From contig CP066204.1 of NCBI GenBank assembly GCA_016237705.1, positions 1,312,001-1,376,000 of the forward strand: a stretch of DNA of 64,000 nt, in the 5' to 3' direction. A program made the translations under genes and the position numbers. This document shows, piece after piece, positions 10,052 through 19,893 of this stretch; positions within the stretch are counted from its first letter, which is position 1, and the number at the start of each line of letters is the position of its first letter. The DNA is from Aerococcaceae bacterium zg-252. Lineage in GTDB: Bacteria > Bacillota > Bacilli > Lactobacillales > Aerococcaceae. A model generated the notes under the pieces. It was given only the letters and a program-made list of their open reading frames with translations. It did no database searches and had not been told where the DNA came from.

Positions 10052-10396
10052 ATGAAAACAAAAACATTATTACTTGCTGCACTTTTATCTGCTGGAATTT
10101 TAACAGGTTGTTCAACACCTAACAAAGACAATATGTCAAAAGAATCTGAAACTACAATGATGAAAAAAGATGATATGAAAAAAGACGACATGAAGGACGA
10201 CATGAAAAAAGACGATATGAAAGATGACATGAAGGACAACATGAAAAAAGATGATATGAAAGATGATATGAAGGACGACATGAAAAAAGACGATATGAAA
10301 GATGACATGAAGGACAACATGAAAAAAGATGATATGAAAGACGACATGAAGGACGACATGAAAAAAGATAATATGAAAGAAAATAAAAATAACTAG
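10052..10396 (+). CDS. Small methionine-rich MxKDx-repeat lipoprotein
   Basis: 114-residue predicted lipoprotein. The signal peptide ends at lipobox LTGC (Cys20). The mature part is almost only Met, Lys, Asp and Asn, with 19 Met in about 95 residues and no further Cys. From residue 38 it is built of KKDDM and KDDM blocks. Residues 52-103 are four tandem 13-residue units (KKDDMKDDMKDNM or the same ending KDDM). The pattern resembles the 'pentapeptide MXKDX repeat' family known mainly from Proteobacteria. A clear AAAGGAG precedes the ATG. Its position between ccdA and the thioredoxin/msrAB genes suggests an oxidisable methionine reservoir or a metal-binding surface peptide; neither is proven. 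Confidence 0.85.
   Translation: MKTKTLLLAALLSAGILTGCSTPNKDNMSKESETTMMKKDDMKKDDMKDDMKKDDMKDDMKDNMKKDDMKDDMKDDMKKDDMKDDMKDNMKKDDMKDDMKDDMKKDNMKENKNN
10205..10360 (+). repeat. Four 39-bp in-frame tandem repeats
   Basis: Four consecutive 39-nt units encode 13 residues each. Units 1 and 3 end in Asp-Asn-Met and units 2 and 4 in Asp-Asp-Met, giving a 78-bp higher-order repeat. This suggests expansion by duplication of a 39-mer and then of the pair. Confidence 0.9.
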
Positions 10397-10401
10397 AAAT
10401 A

Positions 10402-10423
10402 CAGTGCAATAATGAATGCACTG
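10402..10423. other. Short intercistronic hairpin
   Basis: CAGTGCA and TGCACTG flank an 8-nt loop just after the Met-rich lipoprotein gene. There is no T run, so it is more likely an mRNA end-stabilising or processing hairpin than a terminator. Confidence 0.4.
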
Positions 10424-10510
10424 AAATGAATCACTGGAGCAAAAGCGTCGAAATGAGTTAGCACTCCAAGCATTTTATGAAGTGAATATCATTTCAGCTC
10501 ATTTGAGCCA
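10423..10510. repeat. Diverged copy of the dispersed long-palindrome repeat
   Basis: The left arm with GAAATGAATCACTGGAGC pairs imperfectly with a right arm holding AAGTGAATATCATTTC. The motifs CACTGGAGCAAAA and ATTTCAGCTCATT are shared with better copies at 34.2 kb and 56.6 kb. Confidence 0.55.
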
Positions 10511-10582
10511 CAATAAATCAAAGTGCGAAAACAAGTGAACTAAATAATCCACTAAAAATATAATGTAAGCGAGGATTTCTGG

Positions 10583-10651
10583 CTTGATCCACATCGCAAA
10601 ATGTAACGGAACTCATCAACGTTTCAAGCATTTTGCGATGTGGATATCAAG
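10583..10651. repeat. Strong hairpin (repeat-family derivative) in the leader of the TlpA-like gene
   Basis: CCACATCGCAAAATG (from 10589) is perfectly complementary to CATTTTGCGATGTGG (10629-10643). Outside it, CTTGAT pairs with ATCAAG after a 2-nt bulge. The loop is about 25 nt. It lies 35 bp before the next start codon, inside the presumed transcript. Confidence 0.7.
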
Positions 10652-10685
10652 TCAAACTAAGCGAACAATAAAAGGAGAAATTAAT

Positions 10686-11357
10686 ATGCCAAAAGGAAAA
10701 TTACTTTTAACTAGTCTTGCATGCGTAAGTATTTTAACAGCATGTTCTACACCTCAAGCAACTACTATGACAAAAAAATCTAATATGGAAAAACAAGAAC
10801 AAACAATGTCAGATGACAAAAAAGATATGAAAAATGACGCTAAAGACATGAAAGAAGAGTCAAAAGATATGAAAAGTGACGCTAAAGACATGAAAAAAGA
10901 TGATAAAGACACTATGGCAACAATGAATCAAGGATCAATGGCACCTGATTTTAGTTTAGAGGGGGTTGACGGTAAGACATACTCCCTCTCTGATTTTAAA
11001 GGTAAAAAAGTATATTTAAAATTCTGGGCTTCTTGGTGTTCTATCTGTCTAGCTACTTTAAATGATACTGAAGAACTTGCTAGCAAGGTTGATGATAAAG
11101 ATTATGTTATTTTAACTGTTGTGTCACCTGAACAATTAGGTGAACAATCAACTGAAGATTTTAAAAAGTGGTATTCTGGTTTAGATTACAAACACATGCC
11201 AGTCCTTATTGATCCTAGTGGCCAATTAATTAAAGAATATGGCGTAAGAGCTTATCCTACAGCTGCCCTAATTGGTAGCGACGGTGTATTAGTCAAAACA
11301 CATGCAGGTTTTATGGACAAAACAGCAATTGAATCAGCCTTATCAGAAATTAAATAA
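10686..11357 (+). CDS. TlpA/Etrx-like thioredoxin-fold lipoprotein with Met-rich linker
   Basis: 223-residue surface thiol reductant that should take electrons from CcdA and hand them to MsrAB. The signal peptide ends in lipobox LTAC (Cys20). Residues 21-85 are a charged linker with about ten Met, using KDMK and DAKDMK motifs like the neighbouring repeat lipoprotein. The thioredoxin domain starts at APDFSLEGVDGK (residue 86), has active site WCSIC (Cys118 and Cys121) and the cis-proline region AYPTAALIG. AAAAGGAG precedes the ATG at 10686; an in-frame start at 10584 lies inside the hairpin repeat and is unlikely. The Met-rich linker is not usual for this family and looks like a fusion of sink and reductase. 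Confidence 0.9.
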   Translation: MPKGKLLLTSLACVSILTACSTPQATTMTKKSNMEKQEQTMSDDKKDMKNDAKDMKEESKDMKSDAKDMKKDDKDTMATMNQGSMAPDFSLEGVDGKTYSLSDFKGKKVYLKFWASWCSICLATLNDTEELASKVDDKDYVILTVVSPEQLGEQSTEDFKKWYSGLDYKHMPVLIDPSGQLIKEYGVRAYPTAALIGSDGVLVKTHAGFMDKTAIESALSEIK

Positions 11358-11419
11358 AACATGGTGCGTCATGAAATGAACAACATTTCAGTAGCTTGAA
11401 ATCAGAATAGGAGGAACTT

Positions 11420-12544
11420 ATGATGCAAGATAAAACAAGATTACTCTTTATAGTAGGAAAAATACTCATGGTCATTGCCGTTATCTTTTTAGGAAGCCGA
11501 TTATTTAGCTCGACAGCTTCTTCTGCTGAAAAGATGAAAGAGGCTTCTATGAGCCAACCAAATGAAACTGCACAAAAGGAGAAAAAAGAAACAATGAAAG
11601 AAGATATTAAAGAAATCTACCTTGCTGGGGGTTGTTTCTGGGGAGTAGAAGAATATTTCTCACGTGTAGACGGTGTCACTGATGCTGTATCCGGATATGC
11701 TAATGGTAAAGGAACAACAACTAAATATGAATTACTCAGCCAAACAGGTCATGCTGAAACAGTAAAAGTTAGCTATGATTCAACAAAAATTTCTTTACGT
11801 GAAATTTTATTACACTACTTCCGTATCATTGATCCGACAAGTGTTAACCAACAAGGTAATGATAGAGGAACTCAATATAGAACTGGTGTTTATTATACAG
11901 ATAATGAAGATTCTGCAATTATTGAAAAAGTATTCGATGAACAAGCTAATAAATTAGATAAACCACTTGCAGTAGAAAAAGGTGCTCTTGATAATTTTAT
12001 TGAAGCAGAAGAATATCATCAAGATTACCTTAAAAAGAATCCAAATGGTTACTGCCACATTAATGTCAATCAAGCAAGTTATCCAGTAATTGACGAAAGT
12101 CTATATTCAAAACCAAGTGATGAAGAAATCAAAAAAATGTTAACTCCTGAAGAATATGCTGTGACTCAAAAAAATGATACTGAACGTGCATTTTCAAATC
12201 GTTACTGGGATAAGTTTGATGAAGGTATTTACGTTGACATTGTAACAGGTGAACCACTCTTCTCTTCTAAAGATAAATATGAATCTGGTTGTGGCTGGCC
12301 AAGTTTTTCAAAACCAATCAGTCCAGATGTCGCAACTTATAAAGAAGATAAAAGTTTTAATATGGTGCGTACAGAAGTTAGAAGTCGTGTCGGCGATTCA
12401 CACTTAGGTCATGTCTTTACTGACGGTCCAAAAGATAAAGGTGGATTACGCTACTGTATTAATAGCTTATCTATTAAATTTATTCCAAAAGATGAAATGG
12501 AAAGCCAAGGATATGGCTATTTATTAGATTATGTTGGTAACTAA
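11420..12544 (+). CDS. msrAB: Membrane-anchored peptide methionine sulfoxide reductase MsrAB
   Basis: Fused enzyme of 374 residues that reduces both S- and R-methionine sulfoxide in proteins outside the membrane. An N-terminal hydrophobic anchor (about 7-31) is followed by a charged linker, then the MsrA domain with catalytic [11 protein letters not shown] (Cys72), then the MsrB domain with SGCGWPSF and catalytic [11 protein letters not shown] (Cys346). The two zinc-binding CxxC pairs of many MsrB proteins are not seen. ATGs at 11420 and 11423 both follow AGGAGG. It is the terminal reductase of the ccdA-tlpA-msrAB relay. A terminator and the two-component system follow. Confidence 0.95.
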   Translation: MMQDKTRLLFIVGKILMVIAVIFLGSRLFSSTASSAEKMKEASMSQPNETAQKEKKETMKEDIKEIYLAGGCFWGVEEYFSRVDGVTDAVSGYANGKGTTTKYELLSQTGHAETVKVSYDSTKISLREILLHYFRIIDPTSVNQQGNDRGTQYRTGVYYTDNEDSAIIEKVFDEQANKLDKPLAVEKGALDNFIEAEEYHQDYLKKNPNGYCHINVNQASYPVIDESLYSKPSDEEIKKMLTPEEYAVTQKNDTERAFSNRYWDKFDEGIYVDIVTGEPLFSSKDKYESGCGWPSFSKPISPDVATYKEDKSFNMVRTEVRSRVGDSHLGHVFTDGPKDKGGLRYCINSLSIKFIPKDEMESQGYGYLLDYVGN

Positions 12545-12565
12545 TTATCACACTACTCAATTTTA

Positions 12566-12635
12566 GGGACTGGGAAAAAGTCTAATCATTGCCTTGTTGC
12601 AAATGATGACTGAATGCTCAGTCCCCTACTTTTAT
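12566..12635 (+). terminator. Branched hairpin, probable terminator after msrAB
   Basis: GGGACTG (12566-12572) pairs with CAGTCCC (12619-12625). Inside it ATCATT (12585-12590) pairs with AATGAT (12602-12607). The T tract is weak (CTACTTTTAT), so termination may be partial. Confidence 0.5.
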
Positions 12636-12648
12636 ATTGCTTAATGAA

Positions 12649-12659
12649 TTTGGTATAAT
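12649..12659 (+). promoter_or_regulatory. Extended -10 promoter of the two-component genes
   Basis: TTTGGTATAAT carries TGG before TATAAT (12654-12659), the extended -10 form, with no good -35 box. The start codon is 33 bp downstream. Confidence 0.55.
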
Positions 12660-12692
12660 AAAGTAAATATAGATTGAAAGGAGAGTATAAAC

Positions 12693-13427
12693 ATGTATAG
12701 GATTATGATTGTAGAAGATGAATATATTGTGCGTAAAGGTATCTCATCTTTAATTAATTTTGAAAATTTTAAAATGACGATTAGTGCAGAAGCTGAAAAT
12801 GGCTTGGAAGCATGGGAATTATTTCAAAAAGAACCTGTTGATATTCTATTGACCGACATCAATATGCCCCATATGAATGGTATTCATCTTGCAAAATTAA
12901 TACGAGAACATTATCCTGCAACTCATATCGTATTTTTAACTGGATATGATGATTTTGAATACGCCCTTTCAGCAGTTAAAATCGGAGCTGATGATTATCT
13001 TTTAAAACCTTTTTCAAAGTCAGATGTTGAAGAAATGTTACAGAAGATAAAAACGAAATTAGATTTAGAAAATAAAAATCAACAAATAACAGACCTTGTT
13101 CAGCAAAGTGAAACATCCAATCTAGCTCAATTAGTACAAGAACACTTAGCTGATCAGCATTTAACATTAAAATCACTAGCACATGATCTTGGTTTTAGTC
13201 CATCACATTTTAGTGTAATATTTAAAAAAGAAATTGGGATTCCTTTCCAAGATTATCTCATTCAGGAACGAATCAAGAAAGCAAAATTACTGCTGCTAAC
13301 GACAGACTTAAAGATTTATGCAATTGCAGAACAAGTAGGGTTTGAAGATATGAACTACTTTTCACAGCGTTTCAAACAAATCGTTGGCATGACACCAAGT
13401 CAATTTAAAAAAGGAGGTCAGCTATGA
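12693..13427 (+). CDS. Response regulator, AraC-type output (YesN-like)
   Basis: 244-residue cytoplasmic transcription factor. The receiver domain (1-120) has the acidic pair in MIVEDEYIV, phospho-acceptor Asp55 in LLTDINMPHMNG and the KPF motif near 108. The C-terminal AraC/XylS DNA-binding domain (about 150-244) has the second helix-turn-helix region IAEQVGFEDMNYFSQRFKQ. It overlaps the kinase gene by 4 bp. In pneumococcus the RR09/HK09 genes lie beside msrAB2, so control of the msr operon or of surface-protein genes is plausible. Confidence 0.93.
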   Translation: MYRIMIVEDEYIVRKGISSLINFENFKMTISAEAENGLEAWELFQKEPVDILLTDINMPHMNGIHLAKLIREHYPATHIVFLTGYDDFEYALSAVKIGADDYLLKPFSKSDVEEMLQKIKTKLDLENKNQQITDLVQQSETSNLAQLVQEHLADQHLTLKSLAHDLGFSPSHFSVIFKKEIGIPFQDYLIQERIKKAKLLLLTTDLKIYAIAEQVGFEDMNYFSQRFKQIVGMTPSQFKKGGQL

Positions 13428-15121
13428 AACGCCCTTCCCTTTTAATACAGTTAATCGTCTATGTATCGATTATCATGTTATTACTACTTAGTATTGTAGG
13501 AACTATATATTACAATACTAGTTCTCGAGTTATTCAAGAAGCTACTGAACAAAGCACCCAACATATTATTTCTCAAAGTGGACGTTTTGTAGAATCCTAT
13601 CTAAAAAAATTAAAAGAAACTTCTAATAGTCTAACTACCAATGATATGATTCAACGCTATGCAAAAAATCCGACAAAAGAGAACGAAGACAATCTACGCT
13701 CACTCTTGGAAACCGTATTAGCAACCGATCCGGATTTAATTTCTGCTGTTGTTGTCACTAAATCTGGTCATCTAGTATCGACTGATGATGAGATTAGTAT
13801 GGAAACTTCCAGCGATATGATGCGAGAACCATGGTATCAAGCAGCCATTCATGAGCATGCAATGCCCGTCTTAACATCTGCAAGACAAAATGCACTTCAA
13901 ACGAATGATAAATGGGTAATATCCATTACACAGGAAGTGGTAGACTCGACAGGACATAACTTAGCAGTAATTCGTTTAGATATTACTTATGATAGCTTAG
14001 AAACCTACTTGGACAGTTTACAATTAGGAATGAATGGCTTTACTTTTATCGTTAATAAAAATCATCAATTTGTTTATCATCCGAAAAAAAGTGTATATAG
14101 CTCCAGTGAAGAAATGCAAGCTATGCAGCCCTATATCGAAACTCAAAATGGATATGTTGAACAAGATCATTCCTATGTCTATCAATACGAAGTACCAGAA
14201 TCTAATTGGCTAATCATCGGTGTAGCTTCTATGGAAAATTTAGCAGAACTACGCCAACAAATTCTTACTTCATTTATAGGTACAGGAGGACTTGCTCTCA
14301 TTATTAGTCTTTTAGGTATTTGGTTTATTTTACGTCACTGGATTCAGCCATTGCGTGATTTACAAACAACTATTTTAGCGATTGGTGCTGGAAATGCTAA
14401 TATTCGAGCGGAGGAAACAGGTGCCCCTGAATTAGTCGATTTAGCACAGCAATTTAATTTGATGCTTGATCAAATTGATAGATTAATGCTAGCAATTAAA
14501 GAAGAAGAACAAAATGTTCGCAAATATGAATTACAGGCACTTTCCAGTCAAATCAATCCTCATTTTCTCTACAATACCTTAGATACAATTGTGTGGATGG
14601 CTGAGTTTAATGATAGTCGAAAAGTCGTTGAGATGACAAAATCACTAGCAAAATATTTCCGTCTTGCTCTCAACCAAGGTAATGAACAAATTGCACTAAA
14701 AGATGAAATTGACCATGTGCGACAATATTTATTTATACAAAAGCAACGTTATGGTGATAAATTAAACTATGAAATTAAAGAAGATTCACATTTCGATAAC
14801 TTCAAATTACCTAAACTCGTCTTGCAGCCATTAGTAGAAAATGCTATTTATCATGGTATCAAAGAGATTAAAGAAAATGGCTTGATTCGTATTAAGGTTG
14901 AATCAAACCCAGATTTTTTAGTAATTTCAATTTATGATAATGGAAAAGGCTTTATTGCTCAAGATTCAACTGAAAATTTATTAATCAAACTCGGTGGTGT
15001 CGGATTAAACAATGTTGATCAGCGCTTACGATTACAATTCGGCAATCGCTACCGTATGGAAATTGAGTCAAAACAAGGTAGTGATACACGTGTTTCGCTC
15101 TATTTCCCATTAAACAATTAA
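13424..15121 (+). CDS. Sensor histidine kinase (YesM/LytS-type)
   Basis: 565-residue membrane sensor. Membrane segment 1 is about residues 9-31, an extracellular Cache-like sensor domain follows to about 280, segment 2 is about 284-304, then a HAMP linker with GNANIRAEETGAPELVDL. The His_kinase region has QINPHFLYNTLDTI with phospho-acceptor His380. The ATPase domain has LQPLVENAIYHGI (N box) and YDNGKGF (G box). Translation is coupled to the response regulator by a 4-bp overlap. The ligand is unknown. Position beside the methionine sulfoxide repair genes suggests an envelope oxidation or redox cue. Confidence 0.93.
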   Translation: MKRPSLLIQLIVYVSIIMLLLLSIVGTIYYNTSSRVIQEATEQSTQHIISQSGRFVESYLKKLKETSNSLTTNDMIQRYAKNPTKENEDNLRSLLETVLATDPDLISAVVVTKSGHLVSTDDEISMETSSDMMREPWYQAAIHEHAMPVLTSARQNALQTNDKWVISITQEVVDSTGHNLAVIRLDITYDSLETYLDSLQLGMNGFTFIVNKNHQFVYHPKKSVYSSSEEMQAMQPYIETQNGYVEQDHSYVYQYEVPESNWLIIGVASMENLAELRQQILTSFIGTGGLALIISLLGIWFILRHWIQPLRDLQTTILAIGAGNANIRAEETGAPELVDLAQQFNLMLDQIDRLMLAIKEEEQNVRKYELQALSSQINPHFLYNTLDTIVWMAEFNDSRKVVEMTKSLAKYFRLALNQGNEQIALKDEIDHVRQYLFIQKQRYGDKLNYEIKEDSHFDNFKLPKLVLQPLVENAIYHGIKEIKENGLIRIKVESNPDFLVISIYDNGKGFIAQDSTENLLIKLGGVGLNNVDQRLRLQFGNRYRMEIESKQGSDTRVSLYFPLNN

Positions 15122-15124
15122 ATG

Positions 15125-15167
15125 CAAAAAACTACCGTCCTAATAAAAAATGGACGGTAGTTTTTTT
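15125..15167. terminator. Bidirectional terminator between kinase and Pr6Pr gene
   Basis: ACTACCGTCC and GGACGGTAGT form a perfect stem with A's before and seven T's after. It serves the converging genes; the Pr6Pr stop codon lies at its right edge. Confidence 0.88.
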
Positions 15168-15807
15168 ATTTAGCTTTCTTTTTCATTGAAAATAACTGCT
15201 TACTACACACTAATAGATATGAGAACAAGAAAAATCCAAGTGCCAAGGCTATAACATATTTAAATATGCCATTATATCCATATTTATCCACATTTAAAAA
15301 GAAATATGGGAATGGACTATCTGCATTATCTTCAATTGGCAGTCGCAATGTTACGCCAATCCAAACAGCCGAGATAGCATAAGCAATCGGTACAAGCGTC
15401 CACCATAGTGGGTCACTCCAGCGATAACATTTTGCCTTATCAAATACTAAACAATCCAACAAAGTTCCCCATGGTACAATATAATGCACTAAAAAATTTT
15501 CCACAGTCCAAAATTCTTCGCTCGTTTTTTGTGGTCTGAGCATAATATGATACACAGCTCCAGTCAACACAATCGCCATTGTAAGACCACCTTTCAAACG
15601 CATCTGCCCTTTTGTCCAATGACCTTGATGTGCGTACTGATATAATAAATACAACATAAAAAAGCCAACCAATAAATTCGATTGCACCGTATAATAACGC
15701 AGCATATACCCACCATACTTAAATAATTGCATAGCCACTCCTATAAAAGCAGCACCTGCAATCATCACTTTAAAACCAATATTCCACCGTATAAATAATG
15801 CTCTCAA
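15166..15807 (-). CDS. Pr6Pr family integral membrane protein
   Basis: 213 residues with about six hydrophobic segments. Marker motifs are YYTVQSNLLVG near residue 38, YHIMLRP, and HYIVPWGTLLDCLVFD, all typical of the Pr6Pr / FAR-17a-like membrane family. No enzymatic activity is established for the bacterial members. It is a single gene, convergent with the two-component operon. The start MRALFIRWN follows a CAGGAGGGAATG stretch that gives a good ribosome site. Confidence 0.8.
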   Translation of the reverse strand: MRALFIRWNIGFKVMIAGAAFIGVAMQLFKYGGYMLRYYTVQSNLLVGFFMLYLLYQYAHQGHWTKGQMRLKGGLTMAIVLTGAVYHIMLRPQKTSEEFWTVENFLVHYIVPWGTLLDCLVFDKAKCYRWSDPLWWTLVPIAYAISAVWIGVTLRLPIEDNADSPFPYFFLNVDKYGYNGIFKYVIALALGFFLFSYLLVCSKQLFSMKKKAK

Positions 15808-15917
15808 TATCCATTCCCTCCTGCCACGGTTTCTTACAATAATTTTATTATCATTTATACACGATTAATTGAAAAAAATCAAATTTTTTCAGAATTATTT
15901 TTTTCGCTATAAAATGC

Positions 15918-15957
15918 TCATGCAGTACCAATCCTTTATCAGATTAGTACTGCATGA
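15918..15957. terminator. Hairpin between esterase and Pr6Pr genes, possible terminator
   Basis: TCATGCAGTACCAATC pairs with GATTAGTACTGCATGA (one mismatch) around an 8-nt loop. It lies 91 bp beyond the esterase stop. The T tract on the relevant (minus) strand is poor; on the plus strand TTTTTT follows 5 nt later. Confidence 0.5.
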
Positions 15958-16047
15958 ATGTCGCTTTTTTAGTATATTGGGTTGATACTTATATTATATG
16001 TCATATAAATTAATACAAGGTGCTTGGACAGTCTCTCGCACTATGTT

Positions 16048-17727
16048 TTACTCGTACATTGCATCAATTGGTTGGCTGAACCAGCGTCCGTTTAAGACTG
16101 ATTTATGCAGCATTTCTTTTGTTTCTTCATCGATACTTGTATCTGCTAGCATTTGTTCAATAATATCTGCTGGCATTTCTTTATCTGCTATCATCTCAAC
16201 TAATGATTTATCTTTATCAGCATCTAATTGAAGCACTTGGCTTTCTGCCGCTGTCCATTGTTGCCATTCCGGAAGTCCGTCTGCGTTTGGATTACCATTT
16301 GCTACAAATGCTTTTAAATATTCTTTAAATATTTTGCTTAACTCTTTAGCACCCTCCGTTTCAAATTCATCTGCGATAAAATCAGCATAATTTGACGGAG
16401 CTTGTAATAATGGTTCAAAAACTCCATGGAACGAACCTAGAAGTGTGTTTAATTTTGGTGTAACTTCTGCGTTATCACCATAAGAAATTTCACTAATATA
16501 GATTGGCGATTGATATTTACCGTCTAACATACGTGCACTATCGACTGTATTAGATAGACGATATAATGCACCACCATATTTTCTAACATAAGCAAATTCT
16601 TTACTCAATTTTTCATCACTAAATAATGTACCGTCCCCTACATGCTTACCAAAATAAGCGTCAAAAGCAGAGAACAATGAAAATTCATTCGTTCCAGTTA
16701 CTAACATCAATGGAACATCATTAAATTTATCTGTTTCAAATCCTTCTTTCGGAATCACAACACCGTCTTTATATAAATGTGGAAACACAGACATTCTAAT
16801 ACCAGCATTGCCCATTAAGCCTGCCAAACGTTCTGCTGATAAACCATATAAGTAATCTGTTACTTCTTGCTCATCTTGCAATAACCATTCGATTGCCTCT
16901 TCTTCCGTTGCTTTGACACCGTCTTCAACAACTAAACTAGCAATTGCCTTAGCAAAAATTTGTTGTGATTCAACTTCATCAGCTAAGGTCATACCACCAC
17001 TATAAGAAATGGCACGATGAAATTTGCCTGCAAACATAGGCGAGATTAGAGTCGCCATGACATCACGTCCACCAGCTGAAAAACCAACTAATGTCACATT
17101 ATCTTTGTTACCACCGAATGCAGCAATATTTTCTTGTACCCAATCCAATGCAGCTGCAATATCTAATAATGTAAAGTTACCTGAATTTTCTTCATCTGTT
17201 CCATGCTTTAATGCTGCTAATGGGTTAAAGCCTAACGCTCCTAATCGATAATTAATCGATACATAGACAGCATTAATATCATTAGCAAATGTATTACCTT
17301 TAATTTCTTGTGCATGTCCTGTTTGATTATTACCACCATGTAAAAATACATAAACTGGTAAATTTTCTTCGTCTGTATTAGGTCGCACAATATCAAGATT
17401 CAATGAAGATTCCGTTCCAACTAATCCCTCTCTCGATAATTGAACAAATGGTTCAGCAGCTTTAGTCGCATCAAATACTGATTCAAACGAATCCACAGGT
17501 TGTGGGGCTTTCCAACGAAATTCGCCTTCTGGAGCTTTCGCATACGGAACTCCTAACCACTCTAAAACATTATGTTCACTATCTAAATTACCTTTAATTT
17601 GACCACTTGCAATGTTACGAATTAACACGTCATTTTGTTCTTCTTCAGCTAAAACTTTAACACTCATTGACGCAGAACATAATAATAGCATTAAGGCTGC
17701 AAATATTTTTAACAAATAGTTTTTCAT
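16048..17727 (-). CDS. Secreted type B carboxylesterase
   Basis: 559-residue alpha/beta hydrolase that hydrolyses carboxylic esters. A Sec signal peptide (MKNYLLKIFAALMLLLCSAS, cleavage probably after VLA) predicts export. The domain shows LGVPYAKAPEGEFRWKAP, the oxyanion loop HGGNNQTG, the nucleophile elbow GFSAGG (Ser217) and GSFHGVFEPLL as the likely catalytic His region. The family's ESAGG is GFSAGG here. Most Lactobacillales relatives are cytoplasmic, so the signal peptide is notable. The substrate cannot be predicted. A perfect 12-bp inverted repeat lies upstream. Confidence 0.9.
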   Translation of the reverse strand: MKNYLLKIFAALMLLLCSASMSVKVLAEEEQNDVLIRNIASGQIKGNLDSEHNVLEWLGVPYAKAPEGEFRWKAPQPVDSFESVFDATKAAEPFVQLSREGLVGTESSLNLDIVRPNTDEENLPVYVFLHGGNNQTGHAQEIKGNTFANDINAVYVSINYRLGALGFNPLAALKHGTDEENSGNFTLLDIAAALDWVQENIAAFGGNKDNVTLVGFSAGGRDVMATLISPMFAGKFHRAISYSGGMTLADEVESQQIFAKAIASLVVEDGVKATEEEAIEWLLQDEQEVTDYLYGLSAERLAGLMGNAGIRMSVFPHLYKDGVVIPKEGFETDKFNDVPLMLVTGTNEFSLFSAFDAYFGKHVGDGTLFSDEKLSKEFAYVRKYGGALYRLSNTVDSARMLDGKYQSPIYISEISYGDNAEVTPKLNTLLGSFHGVFEPLLQAPSNYADFIADEFETEGAKELSKIFKEYLKAFVANGNPNADGLPEWQQWTAAESQVLQLDADKDKSLVEMIADKEMPADIIEQMLADTSIDEETKEMLHKSVLNGRWFSQPIDAMYE

Positions 17728-17770
17728 TTTTATCCTCCTCTAGTGAATACACTTTCATTTTATGGTCAGT

Positions 17771-17803
17771 AAATAGTCGTGATTAAATTTCTCACGACTA
17801 TTT
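17771..17803. promoter_or_regulatory. Perfect 12-bp inverted repeat upstream of the esterase
   Basis: AAATAGTCGTGA and TCACGACTATTT flank a 9-bp centre, 44-76 bp before the esterase start. There is no T run, so it reads as an operator or leader hairpin rather than a terminator. Confidence 0.5.
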
Positions 17804-17838
17804 GTGACGACATTGTCGCCTAAATTAATATTATTTTG

Positions 17839-17960
17839 TGCTATGCTGGTTCAGTTGGATTGACTGGATGTCCACTTCAGAAGTCCTCTCTGTGCGATAT
17901 TCGCACACCGATGACTTCCTCCAGTGGTTCATTTCAAAACGCTCATTGTCGCACTATGTG
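17839..17960. repeat. Dispersed long-palindrome repeat, copy A
   Basis: It contains GATGTCCACTTCAG, the core palindrome TGTGCGATATTCGCACA, CTCCAGTGGTTCATTTC and the end motif CATTGTCGCACTATGTG. The outer arms (around GATTGACTGG and its partner) pair imperfectly. Confidence 0.8.
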
Positions 17961-18081
17961 GATTCCGGTTCGCTCGGCTTGGCTTGACGTCCACTTCGCA
18001 AAAATGCTCGTAGTGCTATCGCACTCCTGTGCTTTTTACTCCAGTGATTCAAGCCAAAACAGCCTCACTCACACTATGTGA
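17961..18081. repeat. Dispersed long-palindrome repeat, copy B
   Basis: Head-to-tail with copy A. Left arm GGCTTGACGTCCACTTCGC, core AGTGCTATCGCACT, right arm CTCCAGTGATTCAAGCC, end CTCACACTATGTG. The arm ends GGCTTGA/TCAAGCC pair, while copy A uses other bases at the same place. It abuts the stop of the GH1 gene. Confidence 0.8.

Positions 18082-19887
<1,806 letters not shown>

Positions 19888-19893
<6 letters not shown>

Noticed and set aside
10018-10359. Open frame on the minus strand with SSF-rich repeats, opposite the Met-rich lipoprotein
   Set aside because: It is the antisense reading of the 39-bp repeats. The plus-strand frame has a ribosome site, signal peptide and lipobox.
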